Made by a program: the position numbers and the translations under genes
Origin: Prorocentrum cordatum
Taxonomy: Eukaryota > Sar > Dinophyceae > Prorocentrales > Prorocentraceae
Length of the DNA stretch: 64,000 nucleotides
Reading direction: 5' to 3'
Assembly (NCBI GenBank): GCA_963575745.1
Contig: CAUYUJ010000669.1
Location: forward strand, 139,501-203,500
The notes under the pieces: generated by a model
Databases searched by the model: none
Told to the model about the DNA's origin: nothing
What the model saw: the letters and a program-made list of their open reading frames with translations, nothing else
Shown: positions 52,010 through 62,139 of the stretch, piece by piece
How the letters are laid out: each line of letters opens with the position of its first letter
Numbering within the stretch: the stretch's first letter is position 1

Positions 52010-52725
52010 TCCACCTCGGACCGCGTGCGTGATCGCGACCATGCGGGGCCCACCTTCCTCGGTCTTGGCCCTGGTGGAACGCCGCTCGGATGGGTCCCGC
52101 CCCCTGGTGCACGGGAGCGAGCGGTGCGGGGAGACGTCGGCCGTGGTTACCGCTTGGAGGGCCCTGGACGAGCAGCTCGGGGTCGCCCTCGCCCCGTCCA
52201 CGAACTGCAACACCGCCCCCCACGCCTGGGAATGCCCGCAGCACCCTGCGGAGGAGACCCCTGGGGCTGCTTACCCCTACGCCCGGCGGCTCCACCCCAC
52301 CCAGGACAGAGCATACTACTACCACTACCATTCGGTACAAGGGAACCTGCGGCAGTGGAGGGGCACGCCGGGCAGGGAGTACGTCCTGGTGTCGGTAGAC
52401 GACCTCCGGAGGCTGCGCTTCCCCGTCGCCAGCGACCAGCGCATGATCCGGATGGCCCCGGAGCAGGCGGAGGAAGTGGAGCGAGCCCGGGCGCGTGCCC
52501 AGCCGGAGCCCCCGCCGGAGGGGGCGGCGGGCGCCGCGCCCGCATCCGGGACGGCGGGGGGAGCGGCAGGCGCCGACCCATTCGTCGCCCGGCCCAGCCT
52601 CCGGATCACGCTCCAGAGGATAGCGGGCCCCCAGCGCGCCGAGGAGCGTCACCGGCTCCTCCGGGAGCGCCTCATCACCCTCTTGGGCGCCCTCGACACG
52701 CCCGGTGACCGGGACGCCCGGGGCT
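52010..52725 (+). CDS. Giant tract, part 10: Nudix-like domain
   Basis: ACVIATMRGPPSSVLALVER begins a beta strand. HGSERCGETSAVVTAWRALD-EQLGV fits the Nudix box (Gly-x5-Glu, then Arg..x-Glu..x-Gly-hydrophobic) with one extra residue in the spacer and one Glu replaced by Ala. YYYHYHSVQGN and REYVLVSVDDLRRLRFP match the later strands and the 'wv...dl..l.f' end of Nudix folds. Some catalytic Glu residues are missing, so a binding role is as likely as hydrolysis. Tentative. Confidence 0.3.
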
Positions 52726-54504
52726 GCACGCACAAGACCTCGTGGCCTCCCTGGAGGAGTCGTACTCCGAGGTTACCTGGCGTTCCTCACGGAGTCGCGG
52801 CGCGCCCTCGCGTTCGCCTCCGGGGTCGGGCCCCCGGAGCTCACCCACGGGCCCGAGGCCGCGAAGAAGCTACTCGAGGAGGGAGATCATGAGGGGGCCC
52901 TCCGCGCGGCCCTGGGACCCGAGGTGGTCCCGGTGCAGCGACGGGCGGAGGGGGGCCCCGACCCCGCGCGGGAGGCGGAAGAGCCTCCCCCGGAGGAGCC
53001 ACCCCCGGCACCCGCAGGCCTCGGGAGCGCGCCGGTTGTCTCCGGCCCCGCCGGACAGGCGCAGGGAGAAGCCCAGGGCGAGTCGGGGGAGTCGGGCGGG
53101 AGCGCAGGAGGAGCGGATGAGGAGGACCCCGACGAGGACCCTTACGACTGGGTGGCCAGCTGGATCCCGGAAGGGGTGGCGGCGGACTGGGTGCGCACCC
53201 CCGCGCTGCCGACGGGCGGCTACGCTATCAGGGCGCCCATCCCCACAAGCTGGGTGGAGCTGTGGAAGCCCGAGGTCCTGCAGGAGATAGGCCACTTTCC
53301 CCCGGAGCCGGCGGCGTGGCTGGACTCCGCCATTCGGGTCGGGGGGGATGAGTGGATCCAGTTTGATGGGTGCCCGCGGAGCCTGGACACCCACCGCGCC
53401 CTCCCGCTCCGCTTGGAGGAGGGAGGTGCGGAGACGGTCTACCACCACCCGAAGCACATGCTGCTGTTCTTCGTGGAGGCGCGGGAGGTCTACAGGCTGA
53501 TGCACCTGGTCCAGGGCCCAGTCCCCCAGCACCTCAGGGCGCACCGGGGCGAGCAAAACCTCCGAGCGGGACGCCTCTCCCCCCCGCCGCTTCGGAAGAC
53601 CGCGGAGCCCGTCGCCGGCGGGGGGGCGGGCGGGGCCGCGGGGGGGCACCCCGCTGACGCGGAGAGCGGGGGCAGGAGACCCCTCCCAGATCAGGGCGCG
53701 GAGCCGCCTCAGGACGCACCCGCTGAGGAGGGGCGGGGAGGCGGGGGCGCGGAGCCGGGAGGGGGAGCGGACCAGAAGGGCGAGGCCGACCCTGTCGGGG
53801 CTGCTAGCCCGGCCCAGGGTGCGGCGGAGGACGGGCCCAGGCTGGAGGGACCGGCCGAATCACCCGAGCCCCCGGAGGGCGCCAGTCCAGGCACCCGCAC
53901 TTCCAGCTGCCGGAGGAAGGGCCCCCGGAGCCCGAGCCGGCACCCCCGGCCGAGGAGCATGGGGCCCCGGGAGGCGGAGACGGCGGCGCCGGCCGAGGAG
54001 CAGGCCCCGCCGCAGGCTCCGGAGGAACCCGCCTCCGGCACGGTGGAGGAGTTCCAGCTCCAGATCGCCCTGGAGGCCTCTGAGAGGGAGAAGGCCGCGA
54101 GGGAAGCGGAAGAGTCACCCGACGGCCCGGCCGGTGACGCGGACGGGGAGCGCTTCGGGCGCAGCGTGCCGGGGGGAGGAAGCCCTCCGGCCCCGGGCGG
54201 AGGAAGGCGCTTCCAGCCGCGCCAGAGCCTCTGGTCGGAGAGGGGCCACGAGGAGGATGGCACCTTCGAGACCCGGGAGCTATTCTGGTCGGACGCGCGG
54301 CGGCAAGCCCCGAGGGGTGGCGGCTTCCGCCACGTCCTGCAGGTCCTGGTGGAGATCCTCGTCGACGAGCAGAGGGCGGGTGCCTCCTCCTCCCCCGGTG
54401 GAGAGCGCCTGTTCCACCTGGAGGACTCCAGCCGCACCCTGACATCCTCCATCATGTTTTTTTCAATCCGCTCCAGACGGATTGAAAAGAGTAGCACGGA
54501 TTGA
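52725..54504 (+). CDS. Giant tract, part 11: C-terminal acidic region with UIM-like motif
   Basis: GYLAFLTESRRALAFASGVG, a Glu/Pro/Gly linker, then a globular part (PYDWVASWIPEGVAADWVRT, HHPKHMLLFFVEAREVYRLM), a long low-complexity Gly/Glu/Pro segment, and VEEFQLQIALEASEREKAAR near 54045-54100. This last matches the ubiquitin-interacting motif pattern (acidic, Leu-x-x-Ala-x-x-x-Ser-x-x-Glu). GFRHVLQVLVEILVDEQR precedes the end. The final TGA (54502-54504) lies inside a GGATTGA repeat, so the natural C-terminus may be slightly upstream. No RT, integrase or recombinase motif was found anywhere in parts 1-11. Confidence 0.45.
54460..54488 (+). other. Perfect 11-bp hairpin at the end of the giant tract
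   Basis: Stem TTTTCAATCCG / CGGATTGAAAA with a 7-base loop, just before the stop of the last frame. It could mark the 3' end of an element or transcript. The arm is the same GGATTGA word as the direct repeats that follow. Confidence 0.75.
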
Positions 54505-54610
54505 AATCGAATGGATGGATTGATAATTTTCAAAGCGGATTGATTTTTCTAAAGGTGGATTGATTTTTGGTAGCAGCGGATTGATTTTTGTCCCAACGGA
54601 TTGATTTTTG
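54478..54610. repeat. GGATTGA(TTTTT) direct repeats
   Basis: Seven copies of GGATTGA, the last four followed by TTTTT, at ~20-base spacing. They stand in AT-rich DNA abruptly following the >70% GC coding tract. Confidence 0.85.
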
Positions 54611-54719
54611 CACATTTTGGCTTGTTAACTTATAATTATGTTAGCTTCCTTACAAGTGGTATTGATACCCGAGGCGTTGATATTTTAGCAAGCAGCCATG
54701 TAATACAGTGAAATCTCTA

Positions 54720-56230
54720 CAACCTTGACAGGAAGCCGACGGATTGCGGGCCGAGTTTTTTATTGTGGACAGTACAGAACTCGCCACGCGCGCGCGCGGA
54801 CGCGCGCGCGCGCGGAGATTGTCGACCATCTATAGGAGGCCGACATTCGAACCCGCCACGCGCGCGCGCGCGCGCGGACGCGCGCGCGCGCGCGCGAGCG
54901 GAGTTCTGTATTGGCGACAATAGAAAAGCCAGTATGTAATTCCAAAAACTAAATTTGAAATTTCTGGGGCCCTTTAAGGAGGCCGACGGAGTGGCCGACT
55001 TCTCTATTGTGAACAATACATTCGAACTCGCCACGCGCGCGCGCGTGCGGAGTTCTGTATTGTCGACACTAGAAAAGCCAGCATGTAATTCAAAAAACTG
55101 AATTTGAATTTTCTGTGGCCCTTTAAGGAGACCGACGGAGTGGCAGACTTTTCTATTGTGAACAATATCATTCGAACTCGCCACGCGCGCGCGCGCGGAC
55201 GCTCGGACGCGCGCGCGCGTGCGGAGTTCTGTATTGTCGACAATAGAAAAGCCAGTATGTAATTCCAAAAACTAAATTTGAAATTTCTGGGGCCCTTTAA
55301 GGAGGCCGACGGAGTGGCCGACTTCTCTATTGTGAACAATACATTCGAACTCGCCACGCGCGCGCGCGCGCGGAGTTCTGTATTGTCGACACTAGAAAAG
55401 CCCGTATGTAATTCCAAAAACTAAATTTGAATTTTCTGGGGCCCTTTAAGGAGGCCGACGGAGTGGCCGACTTCTTTATTGTGAACAATACATTCGAACT
55501 CGCCACGTGCGCGCGCGCGGAATTTTGTATTGTCGGCAATAGAAAAGCCAGTATGTAATTCCAAAAACTAAATTTGAAATTTCTGGGGCCCTTTAAGGAG
55601 GCCGACGGAGTGGCCGACTTCTCTATTGTGAACAATACATTCGAACCCGCCACGCGCGCGCGCGCGCGGACGCGCGCGCGTGCGGGTTCTGTATTGTCGA
55701 TAATAGAAAAACCAGTATGTAATTCCAAAAACTAAATTTGAATTTTCTGGTGCCCTTTAAGGAGGCCGACGGAGTGACAGACTTTTCTATTGTGAACAAT
55801 GCGTTCGAACTCGCCACGCGCGCGCGCGCGGACGCGCGCGCGCGTGCGGAGTTCTGCATTGTTGACAACACAAACGCTACCATGCAATTTCAAAAACTGA
55901 ATTTGAAATTTCTGTGGCCCTTTAAAGAGGCCGACGTACGCGCGCTGGTGAGACGTGTCACCCGCGCGCGTGCGCGCGCGTGGGGATCGAGTTCTGTCGA
56001 CATATGATATAAAAAGTTGCCACGCAATTCCACAAACTGAAGTCAAACTTTCTGTGCAACCGAATAGAAGACCGACGGGAGCGCGCGGGTGACACGTGTC
56101 ACCCGCGCGCGCTCGCGCGTGGGGAGTTCTGTATTGTCCACAATAGAAAAGACGCCGTGCACTTCCAAAAACTGACTCTGAAATTTCTGTGGACCTTAAA
56201 GGAGACCGACGGACGCGTACTGATTTGCAT
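54720..56230. repeat. ~150-170-bp tandem array with alternating CG tracts
   Basis: GGCCCTTTAAGGAGGCCGAC recurs at about 54969, 55118, 55291, 55440, 55588, 55752 and 55917, with weaker copies before and after. Each unit carries CTATTGTGAACAATACATTC, a CGCGCG run of 10-40 bases, TTCTGTATTGTCGACAATAG (holding a TATTGTCGACAATA palindrome), and CCAAAAACTAAATTTGAAAT. Length varies through the CG tract. Frames across it are repeat artefacts. Confidence 0.95.
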
Positions 56231-56334
56231 TGCCGCGCCTTGCTTTACAGACAATGCTGATTCGACGCTGTGCTCTTCACTACACTCTTAATACTTACAG
56301 TATGCCAAACACATAAATCTTAAAAAATAACTAT

Positions 56335-56560
56335 GACAGCGCACTGCGACACAATGGTATATATGTATATATGTTTGCGTATATATATATATATACATAT
56401 ATATATATTAACTATCGTCCTGGCAAAAGCATGTGGTACAACGTCATTCGCATATGCATGAACACAACACTTGCAGCTACAGGGAACGCATGCATGTGTA
56501 TGTATATATACGTTGCACACACCCGTATGCATATGCATATACATATACATATACATACAA
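56335..56560. repeat. (TA)n / ATGCAT AT-rich block
   Basis: TATATA runs at 56357-56410 and ATACAT/ATGCAT repetition at 56500-56560. No gene. Confidence 0.85.
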
Positions 56561-57700
56561 CACAAACACATCGCGTGGGCACCGCGGTACCTAGAGACCG
56601 ATTGCCCACCCCATCTTGGCGTTTTTGTTCACAGCGCTGGCCGCTGGCCCAGCGCCGCGGGCGCGCGCGCGCGCGCCCCGCACCCCCCCCCCCCTCCTCC
56701 GCCACTCCCGCCGCGAGCGCCTGCGGGAACAGGGGTGGGCGAGAGCGGAACCGCGCGCTGAGCTCAGTCGACGGGGCGCGACGTGGTCGGCCTCGGCGGG
56801 CCGACTGGGCATGCGCATGCGATCCCGCTCGAGCACATCCCTACTCTCGCCCTCTATCCTCCTCCTCCCTCGGGCCGTCGGCGATGGCCCCACCCCAAAG
56901 AGAAAGGCGCGAAAGCTTCGAGTGTCGACAAGGGCATGGCACGGCACATGCCGACTGCAAAAGTGGCGACGTCGATCTTGGCCCAGGCCAGCTGGGGATC
57001 GGGTAGAGAGGGGCGACCGTGAGTTATATATTGGACAGACGTGGGCATAGGAGACGGAGGTACAGAGGGGGAGAAAAAAGGAAGGACATAGGGAGGATTG
57101 ATAGAACAATTTGGGAAGGAGGAGGGAGGATGATGGAGGGGGCGGGGGAGGGGGTGATGGAATGAATAGGGGGCGGTCACGGAGGAATTATGCGCAGGAA
57201 CGAAGGGGGGGAGGTGGATGTGGAGCGAGCGAATCACCCCCCCTACCGCAGGCGATGCTGAACACCCCTGAAGAAGGTGATCCATGGCCTATTCTTCTAG
57301 GATCGATCGGGGACGGGAGGGAGCGATGATGACGAGGGTGGGCATGTAATTGGCACTGCTGGTGAACGCGCTCCCACTCTTCTCAGATGTCAGTGTCCGT
57401 TCTGGTCCATGGGGTGCGCTGGCTGCTGCCTCACTTGAGCCGTTGGGCCGTTAACGTAATTACTCACGCCACCGCCGTCATTATCCTCGCCGTCGTGATC
57501 GTCGATCGTCGTCGCCATCGTCACCATCGTCGTCGGCATCGGCGTTAGCATAACCAGCAGCGTCAACATCCTCATCAGAAGTACCAGCATCTTCGTCATT
57601 ATCAGCATCATCAGCATCACCGTTCTCATATCACCAGGATGGCCATCGTCATCATCACCGCCATCATCTTAGGGAGTGGTTAGGTGGATAATGTGGGAGA
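56561..57700. other. Unassigned region
   Basis: Short overlapping frames on both strands. A GCGC tract with a C run at ~56655-56700. GTCGTC/CATCGTC trinucleotide repetition at 57475-57660. No supportable gene. Confidence 0.45.
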
Positions 57701-57720
57701 GAGGGAGAAAGAGATGAAAG

Positions 57721-57721
<1 letters not shown>

Positions 57722-57759
<38 letters not shown>

Positions 57760-57800
57760 AGAGAGAGGGAGCGATACTGATATATATATATATATGTATC
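57722..57800. repeat. (GA)n and (TA)n microsatellites
   Basis: GAGAGA at ~57724-57757 and TATATA at ~57779-57797. Confidence 0.9.
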
Positions 57801-58244
57801 TATAGTACGTGTACACGCATACCTACATGCCATGATGACTTTCCAGTGATCGGGGTTGGTGGGGGATGGTGGTGGGCAGGCGACGTGCCAGATTTCAAGT
57901 ACAGCGTCTACAAGTTCGAGCACAGAGCGAAGATGAATGAAGTGCAGGCTTGAGATGGGGCTTGTGATCATGCCACCTTTCTGTTCGAGGGACGTGTGAG
58001 GCGATTGCGGTGGATGACGATAAGTATGATGATGAAGGAGGGTGAGGATTCACGATGTGGTTCACGTTTCACGATGTCCTCGTCCGCCTCTTCTGCCCTC
58101 AACCATCATTATGCTCCCCCCTCTTTCCGACGGGGAGGTCTTCGGCGCGCTCGTGAGCGAGATGCAGATGATTGGCAATTCCCATCGCTTCTCGCAGAAG
58201 ACGGTCATGGAGCGCCATGGGGAAGGGACAGCTCGATGTGCTTA

Positions 58245-58650
58245 GCATGGCAATGGTCACCATCGTCACCACCACCACCGCCAGCACCATCACCAGTATC
58301 ACCATCGTCGTCGTCGTCAGAATCAGCAGCAGCATCATCATCACCATGACAGTCACCATCATGGCCATCAACATCCATCAGCAGCATCATCATCATCAGC
58401 ATCATCAGCATCTAATTAATCACCATCACCGTGGCCAGCGTCGTCGTCGTCATCATCGTCATCGTCATCATCATCATCAGCATCATCATCACCATCACGA
58501 TGCCGATGGGGACCATGATGACAATGGCGACAATCGCTGTTCTCACGATCATGACGAATACGACGGCGACGATGATGACGATGGCGACGACGATGACGAT
58601 GACCAGCATCAACATCATCATCACCACCACGATTACGACGTCCAGCTGAG
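58245..58650. repeat. CAT/CGT trinucleotide region
   Basis: Long degenerate CATCAT/CGTCGT/GATGAC repetition. His/Asp/Met-rich frames are artefacts. Confidence 0.85.
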
Positions 58651-58869
58651 ACGGCGGGGAGGCGAAGGATGGCCAGCAAACGCAGCAGTAGGATAAGTCG
58701 CATCATGAGCAAGTGGATCGATTGACGGGGAGTGAGGCGGCTTGGGATTATGCGTACAAGATCAAGTACGTCGAGGCATATCGAAGCGTGCACGGTCGTG
58801 CTCCTGTGACGGCGCGTCTGGAGGGCGTCAGGTGCCACCTTCTATTTTGAGTTGCACCATTCGTGCCAG

Positions 58870-59060
58870 AGAGGGGGTCGGGGTAAAGAGATAGAGAGAG
58901 AGAGAGAGAGAACGAGAGAGAGAGAGAGAGAGAGAGTGAGAGAGAGAGATGGGAGGTGGGGAAGAAGAGGGGGGGAGGGAGAAGAGGAGGGAGAAGGTAG
59001 AGGAGCAGAGAGAAAAGGAGGGAGGAGGGAGAGAAGGGATGAGGGAGAGGACATAGGATG
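58870..59060. repeat. (GA)n microsatellite grading into GGA-rich DNA
   Basis: GAGAGA at ~58888-58950, then GGGAGGGAGAAG-type sequence. Confidence 0.9.
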
Positions 59061-59274
59061 TTCAGCTCGGAGCGGGAGGGGACCATACAGAAAAGAGACC
59101 GTGGGAGACCGATGGATCGAGGTACGTGCAGTGCCGCTGCATAAGAATGATGCACTCGCACTGGCTTCGCAACGGTGGCACTGATCAGGACCCTGTTGGG
59201 GATAGCGAGCGCGCCGTCGAGGGTGGGATCGATGTATAGCGGCTTTGCGTGCACTCCTCTGATGTCGCTCACTC

Positions 59275-59400
59275 CTCCTCTCTTCGGCCATCTCATCCTC
59301 ATTCTCCTCCTCCTCATCTCTCCTCCTCTTCCCTTTCTCCTTATCCCCCTCCCCATCCTCCCCTCCTCGCCCTCATCCTCTTCCTCCTCCGTCTCCTCTT
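59275..59400. repeat. (CTC)n pyrimidine tract
   Basis: C/T-rich stretch immediately before the exon at 59401. It could act as the polypyrimidine tract of an intron. Confidence 0.7.
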
Positions 59401-59580
59401 CGCCTCGCCGACAGTCTGCTGCTTGCCCGTGGGAGGGAGGACTCGGCCGACAGCGACATCGACGACGACGCCTTGCAGAAATTCTTCGAGGCCGTCGAGG
59501 CACCCCATGAAGTGCAGAGTGACTCTGAGAACAGCGCGAAAGGGCCCGCGTCTGGCAGCACGGCGCTAGGGGGGTTGTAG
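59401..59580 (+). CDS. Exon of acidic/KRPA nuclear-type gene
   Basis: The frame reads RLADSLLLARGREDSADSDI, DDDALQKFFEAVEAPHEVQS and DSENSAKGPASGSTALGG, ending at a TAG (59578-59580) that probably lies in the following intron. A pyrimidine tract precedes it and GT-rich minisatellite DNA follows. The next exon-like frame starts at 60217 after CTCTCTCGCTGCAG. Acidic, Ser-rich character matches the downstream exon. Confidence 0.5.
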   Translation, partial: RLADSLLLARGREDSADSDIDDDALQKFFEAVEAPHEVQSDSENSAKGPASGSTALGGL

Positions 59581-60175
59581 ATGTTGGTGTTTGTGGCTGG
59601 TGATGGTGAGGTTGGTGATGCTGTTGTTATTGATGTTGTTGGTATTGTGTTAGTGGTGTTGTTGGTGCTGGTGGTGGTGTTGGTGTTGCTGGTGGTGTTG
59701 ATGTTGCTGGTGTTGTTATTGTTGGTGATGGTGCTCGTGTTTGTGATGGTGTTGGCGTTGGTTTTGATGATGTTGGTACTGTTGGTGTTGGTGTTTGTGT
59801 TGGTGTAAGGTCGGTGTTGTGGTTCTTGCTGTTGTTGTTGTCGGTGATGGCGGTTTCGATGGTGTTGGCGGTGTTGGTGTTGGCGTTGTTGTGGTAGTTG
59901 GTGATGGTGTGTGTGTTGATGGTAGTGCTGGTGTTGATGCTAGTGTTGCTGTCGGTGTTGGTGTAATGGTGTTGTTGGTGTTGTTGGCACGTATGTTGTT
60001 GTTGATGCTGTTGGTGTTATGGTGTTGTTTTGTTGGTGTTTGTGTTGGTGGTGGTGTTGGTGGCGGTGGTGTTGGTTTGGGTGTTGGCGTTGATGTTGAT
60101 GCTGTTGCTGGTGGTATATTTGTTCTTGGTGCTGTTGCTGGCGTTGTTGTTGGTCGCGTTGCTGACCCAGCCCTC
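59581..60175. repeat. GGTGTTGTTG minisatellite (likely intronic)
   Basis: About 590 bp of degenerate GGTGTT/GTTGTTGGTG repetition between the two exon-like frames. Confidence 0.9.
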
Positions 60176-60216
60176 CCGCCCCTTCCGACCCCCATTCCAT
60201 GGCTCTCTCGCTGCAG

Positions 60217-61133
60217 CGCCCGCTTCGGAGACGGGAGGTGCAGATGGCGGGAATCCCGTTCGCGGAGAGCTTACTGAACGTGAAAGAAAAAATACATAGA
60301 AAAAGAAACATCACGAGAAAGACAAGAAGAAAAAACACAAGAAAGACAAGAAAGAAAAGGGGGACAAGGGCTCGGGCACCGCTGCGCCAATCACCATTGC
60401 ACCACCTGTCGCGCCTGCCCCGACCACGCCATGGCTGAGGAACCCTGCAGAAGATGCATCGAAACGCAAGATGAAACGCCCAGCAGCCAGCCCGATGAAA
60501 CGCCCAGCAGCAGCGGCCAAACCAGCAGCGAAACCAGCAGCCAAACCAAAAGCGGCAAAGAGTGACGAGGTCGAGGTGGATGAGGTCGAGCACTCGGAAG
60601 GAGCCGAGGGCGAAGAAGAGGAGGAGGAGAAGGAGGAGGATGCGATGGAGGAGGAGGAGGAGGATCAGGCCGATGGTGGAGCTGCCGCCGCAGCCGAGCA
60701 GAAGGCGCCCGAGGAGGAGGATCAGGAGGAGGAGGAGGCGGATCCCATGATGCACGGCGCGATGAGCGATGTCGAAGGGTTCTTCGATCCGAAGACGGGC
60801 TGGTTCAACTCTGATATCGATGGCACGGTGTTCACGTACAAAGTTCGGAGGCGTGGCGGCGAGGCGATCTCATGCGTGGACCTTCGCACAAGTGGTGGAA
60901 AATTCACGCAGCTGGTCCAAGACATGGACAAGCGCTGGGATGATGACACACAAAAGGCTCTAGGATACGAGGGTCGCCCAGATAAGCTAGCTATGGACCT
61001 CATGAGGCTCACCTGCAGGAAGTGCATCCTCGAGGGGTGCGTCTCAAAGGCTCGAGCCGTCGAGATTCGCGAGGAGATCCGCACGGAGTGGCTCCAAAAG
61101 GCGGCCGAATTGAATTCGGTCGCAGTCGACTGA
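60217..61133 (+). CDS. KRPA-repeat, acidic-linker protein (hypothetical nuclear protein)
   Basis: An acceptor-like CTCTCTCGCTGCAG ends at 60216. The frame runs PASETGGADGGNPVRGELTE, meets an in-frame TAG (60297-60299), then KKKHHEKDKKKKHKKDKKEK, a Pro/Ala linker, and MKRPAASPMKRPAAAAKPAA (ATG 60471). A run of acidic residues (EEEEEEKEEDAMEEEEE) follows. The conserved-looking C-terminal domain (~110 residues) reads VEGFFDPKTGWFNSDIDGTV, ISCVDLRTSGGKFTQLVQDM, KLAMDLMRLTCRKCILEGCV and ends at TGA 61131-61133. If the TAG is real, translation must start at 60471. If an intron removes it, the product is longer. Basic KRPA repeats suggest chromatin or RNA association. Domain family unknown. Confidence 0.65.
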
Positions 61134-61194
61134 CTGGTGGGATTGGGCAGCCATTAATGTGCAAGCAAAATGCGGGTTGGGAAAATAATGAGGA

Positions 61195-61375
61195 GGGGGA
61201 TGCAATGAGGAGGTGAGAAAACGTGGGGGGTGAGGGCGAGGAGGGGGAGGAGGAGGGAGATAAAGATGAGGAGGAGGAGGATAAGGAGGAGTAGGATGAG
61301 GAGGAGCAGGATGATACAGAGGAGGACAATGAGGAGGGGGAGGAGAAGGAGGAGGATGAGGACAAAGAGGAGGAT
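61195..61375. repeat. (GGA)n-rich tract
   Basis: GAGGAGGAGGATAAGG-type purine repetition downstream of the KRPA gene. Confidence 0.85.
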
Positions 61376-61684
61376 CCATGATGCGGGTTGTGGCATTCGG
61401 CTCTCTCACTCTCTCACGCTCGCTATTCCTGCGCACTTGCTGCAGTGCACGTGTGATCATCTTGAGTTCCAGTCCAGTCGCCATCTCTGCCCCTCGATCC
61501 TCAGCCGCCCCAACGGGGAGGTGGCGAAGAGAAGCGCAAAGAAAGAAAGGAAAGCTCGGGCATCTACGACCGTCGCTGGCGGAGGTTCCCTTGCCGAGGA
61601 GGGGGGTGAGGATGGGGGGGATGAGAAGGGGCAGGAAGAGGATAACGATCGAGGATTACCAGGATTAGAATTATCGCAATTGTG

Positions 61685-62030
61685 GCATAAAAGCGTGAAG
61701 CTCAGCAACGATGTCCCGCAGGCCTAATTAGGGGTGAAGTTTTCGCAAGCGTCAAGCTAAACAGCGTGAAACTCAGCAGCGTGAAATTCAACAGCTTATA
61801 GTACCCATCATCATCATCATCATCAGCAGCAGCATCATCATTATCATCATCACCATCATCATGGAGCTCGGCAGCGTTCAATTGACACATAAAGCTCAAC
61901 AACTTATACAAGCCCATTAGTATGAAGCTCATCCGCGTGAAGTTCACCAACTTCTAGGTCCACGCGCGTTCAAGCGTGAAGCTCAGCAGCGTGAAGTTAT
62001 CACAGGCGTGAAGCTCAGCACCTTAGAGCC
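61685..62030. repeat. GCGTGAAGCTCAGCA dispersed tandem repeat with (CAT)n
   Basis: The ~15-base word GCGTGAAGCTCAGCA and variants occurs about a dozen times on the plus strand. A CATCAT/CAG tract lies at 61805-61862. Confidence 0.8.
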
Positions 62031-62102
62031 TCCATCATCATCACGAGTAGCATCAGCGTCATTATCAACATCATCCCCGTCACTGCCATCCATCACCTGG
62101 CA

Positions 62103-62123
62103 TCCGTAGACATTTTGTCTCAG
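62103..62123 (+). other. Relic dinoflagellate spliced-leader sequence
   Basis: TCCGTAG-A-CATTTTG-T-CTCAG resembles the conserved 22-nt dinoflagellate spliced leader (DCCGUAGCC...CUCAAG), with two substitutions and one missing A. It lies 17 bases before ATG 62140, as in retroposed, once trans-spliced mRNAs. Bases after it (ATTTTCG...GAG) may be a second, more decayed leader copy. Confidence 0.7.
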
Positions 62124-62139
62124 ATTTTCGTTGCGAGCC

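Noticed and set aside
54612-54632. CATTTTGGCTTG resembling part of the spliced leader
   Set aside because: Only 10 bases match, without the 5' half and with no ORF following; the surroundings are AT-rich repeats.
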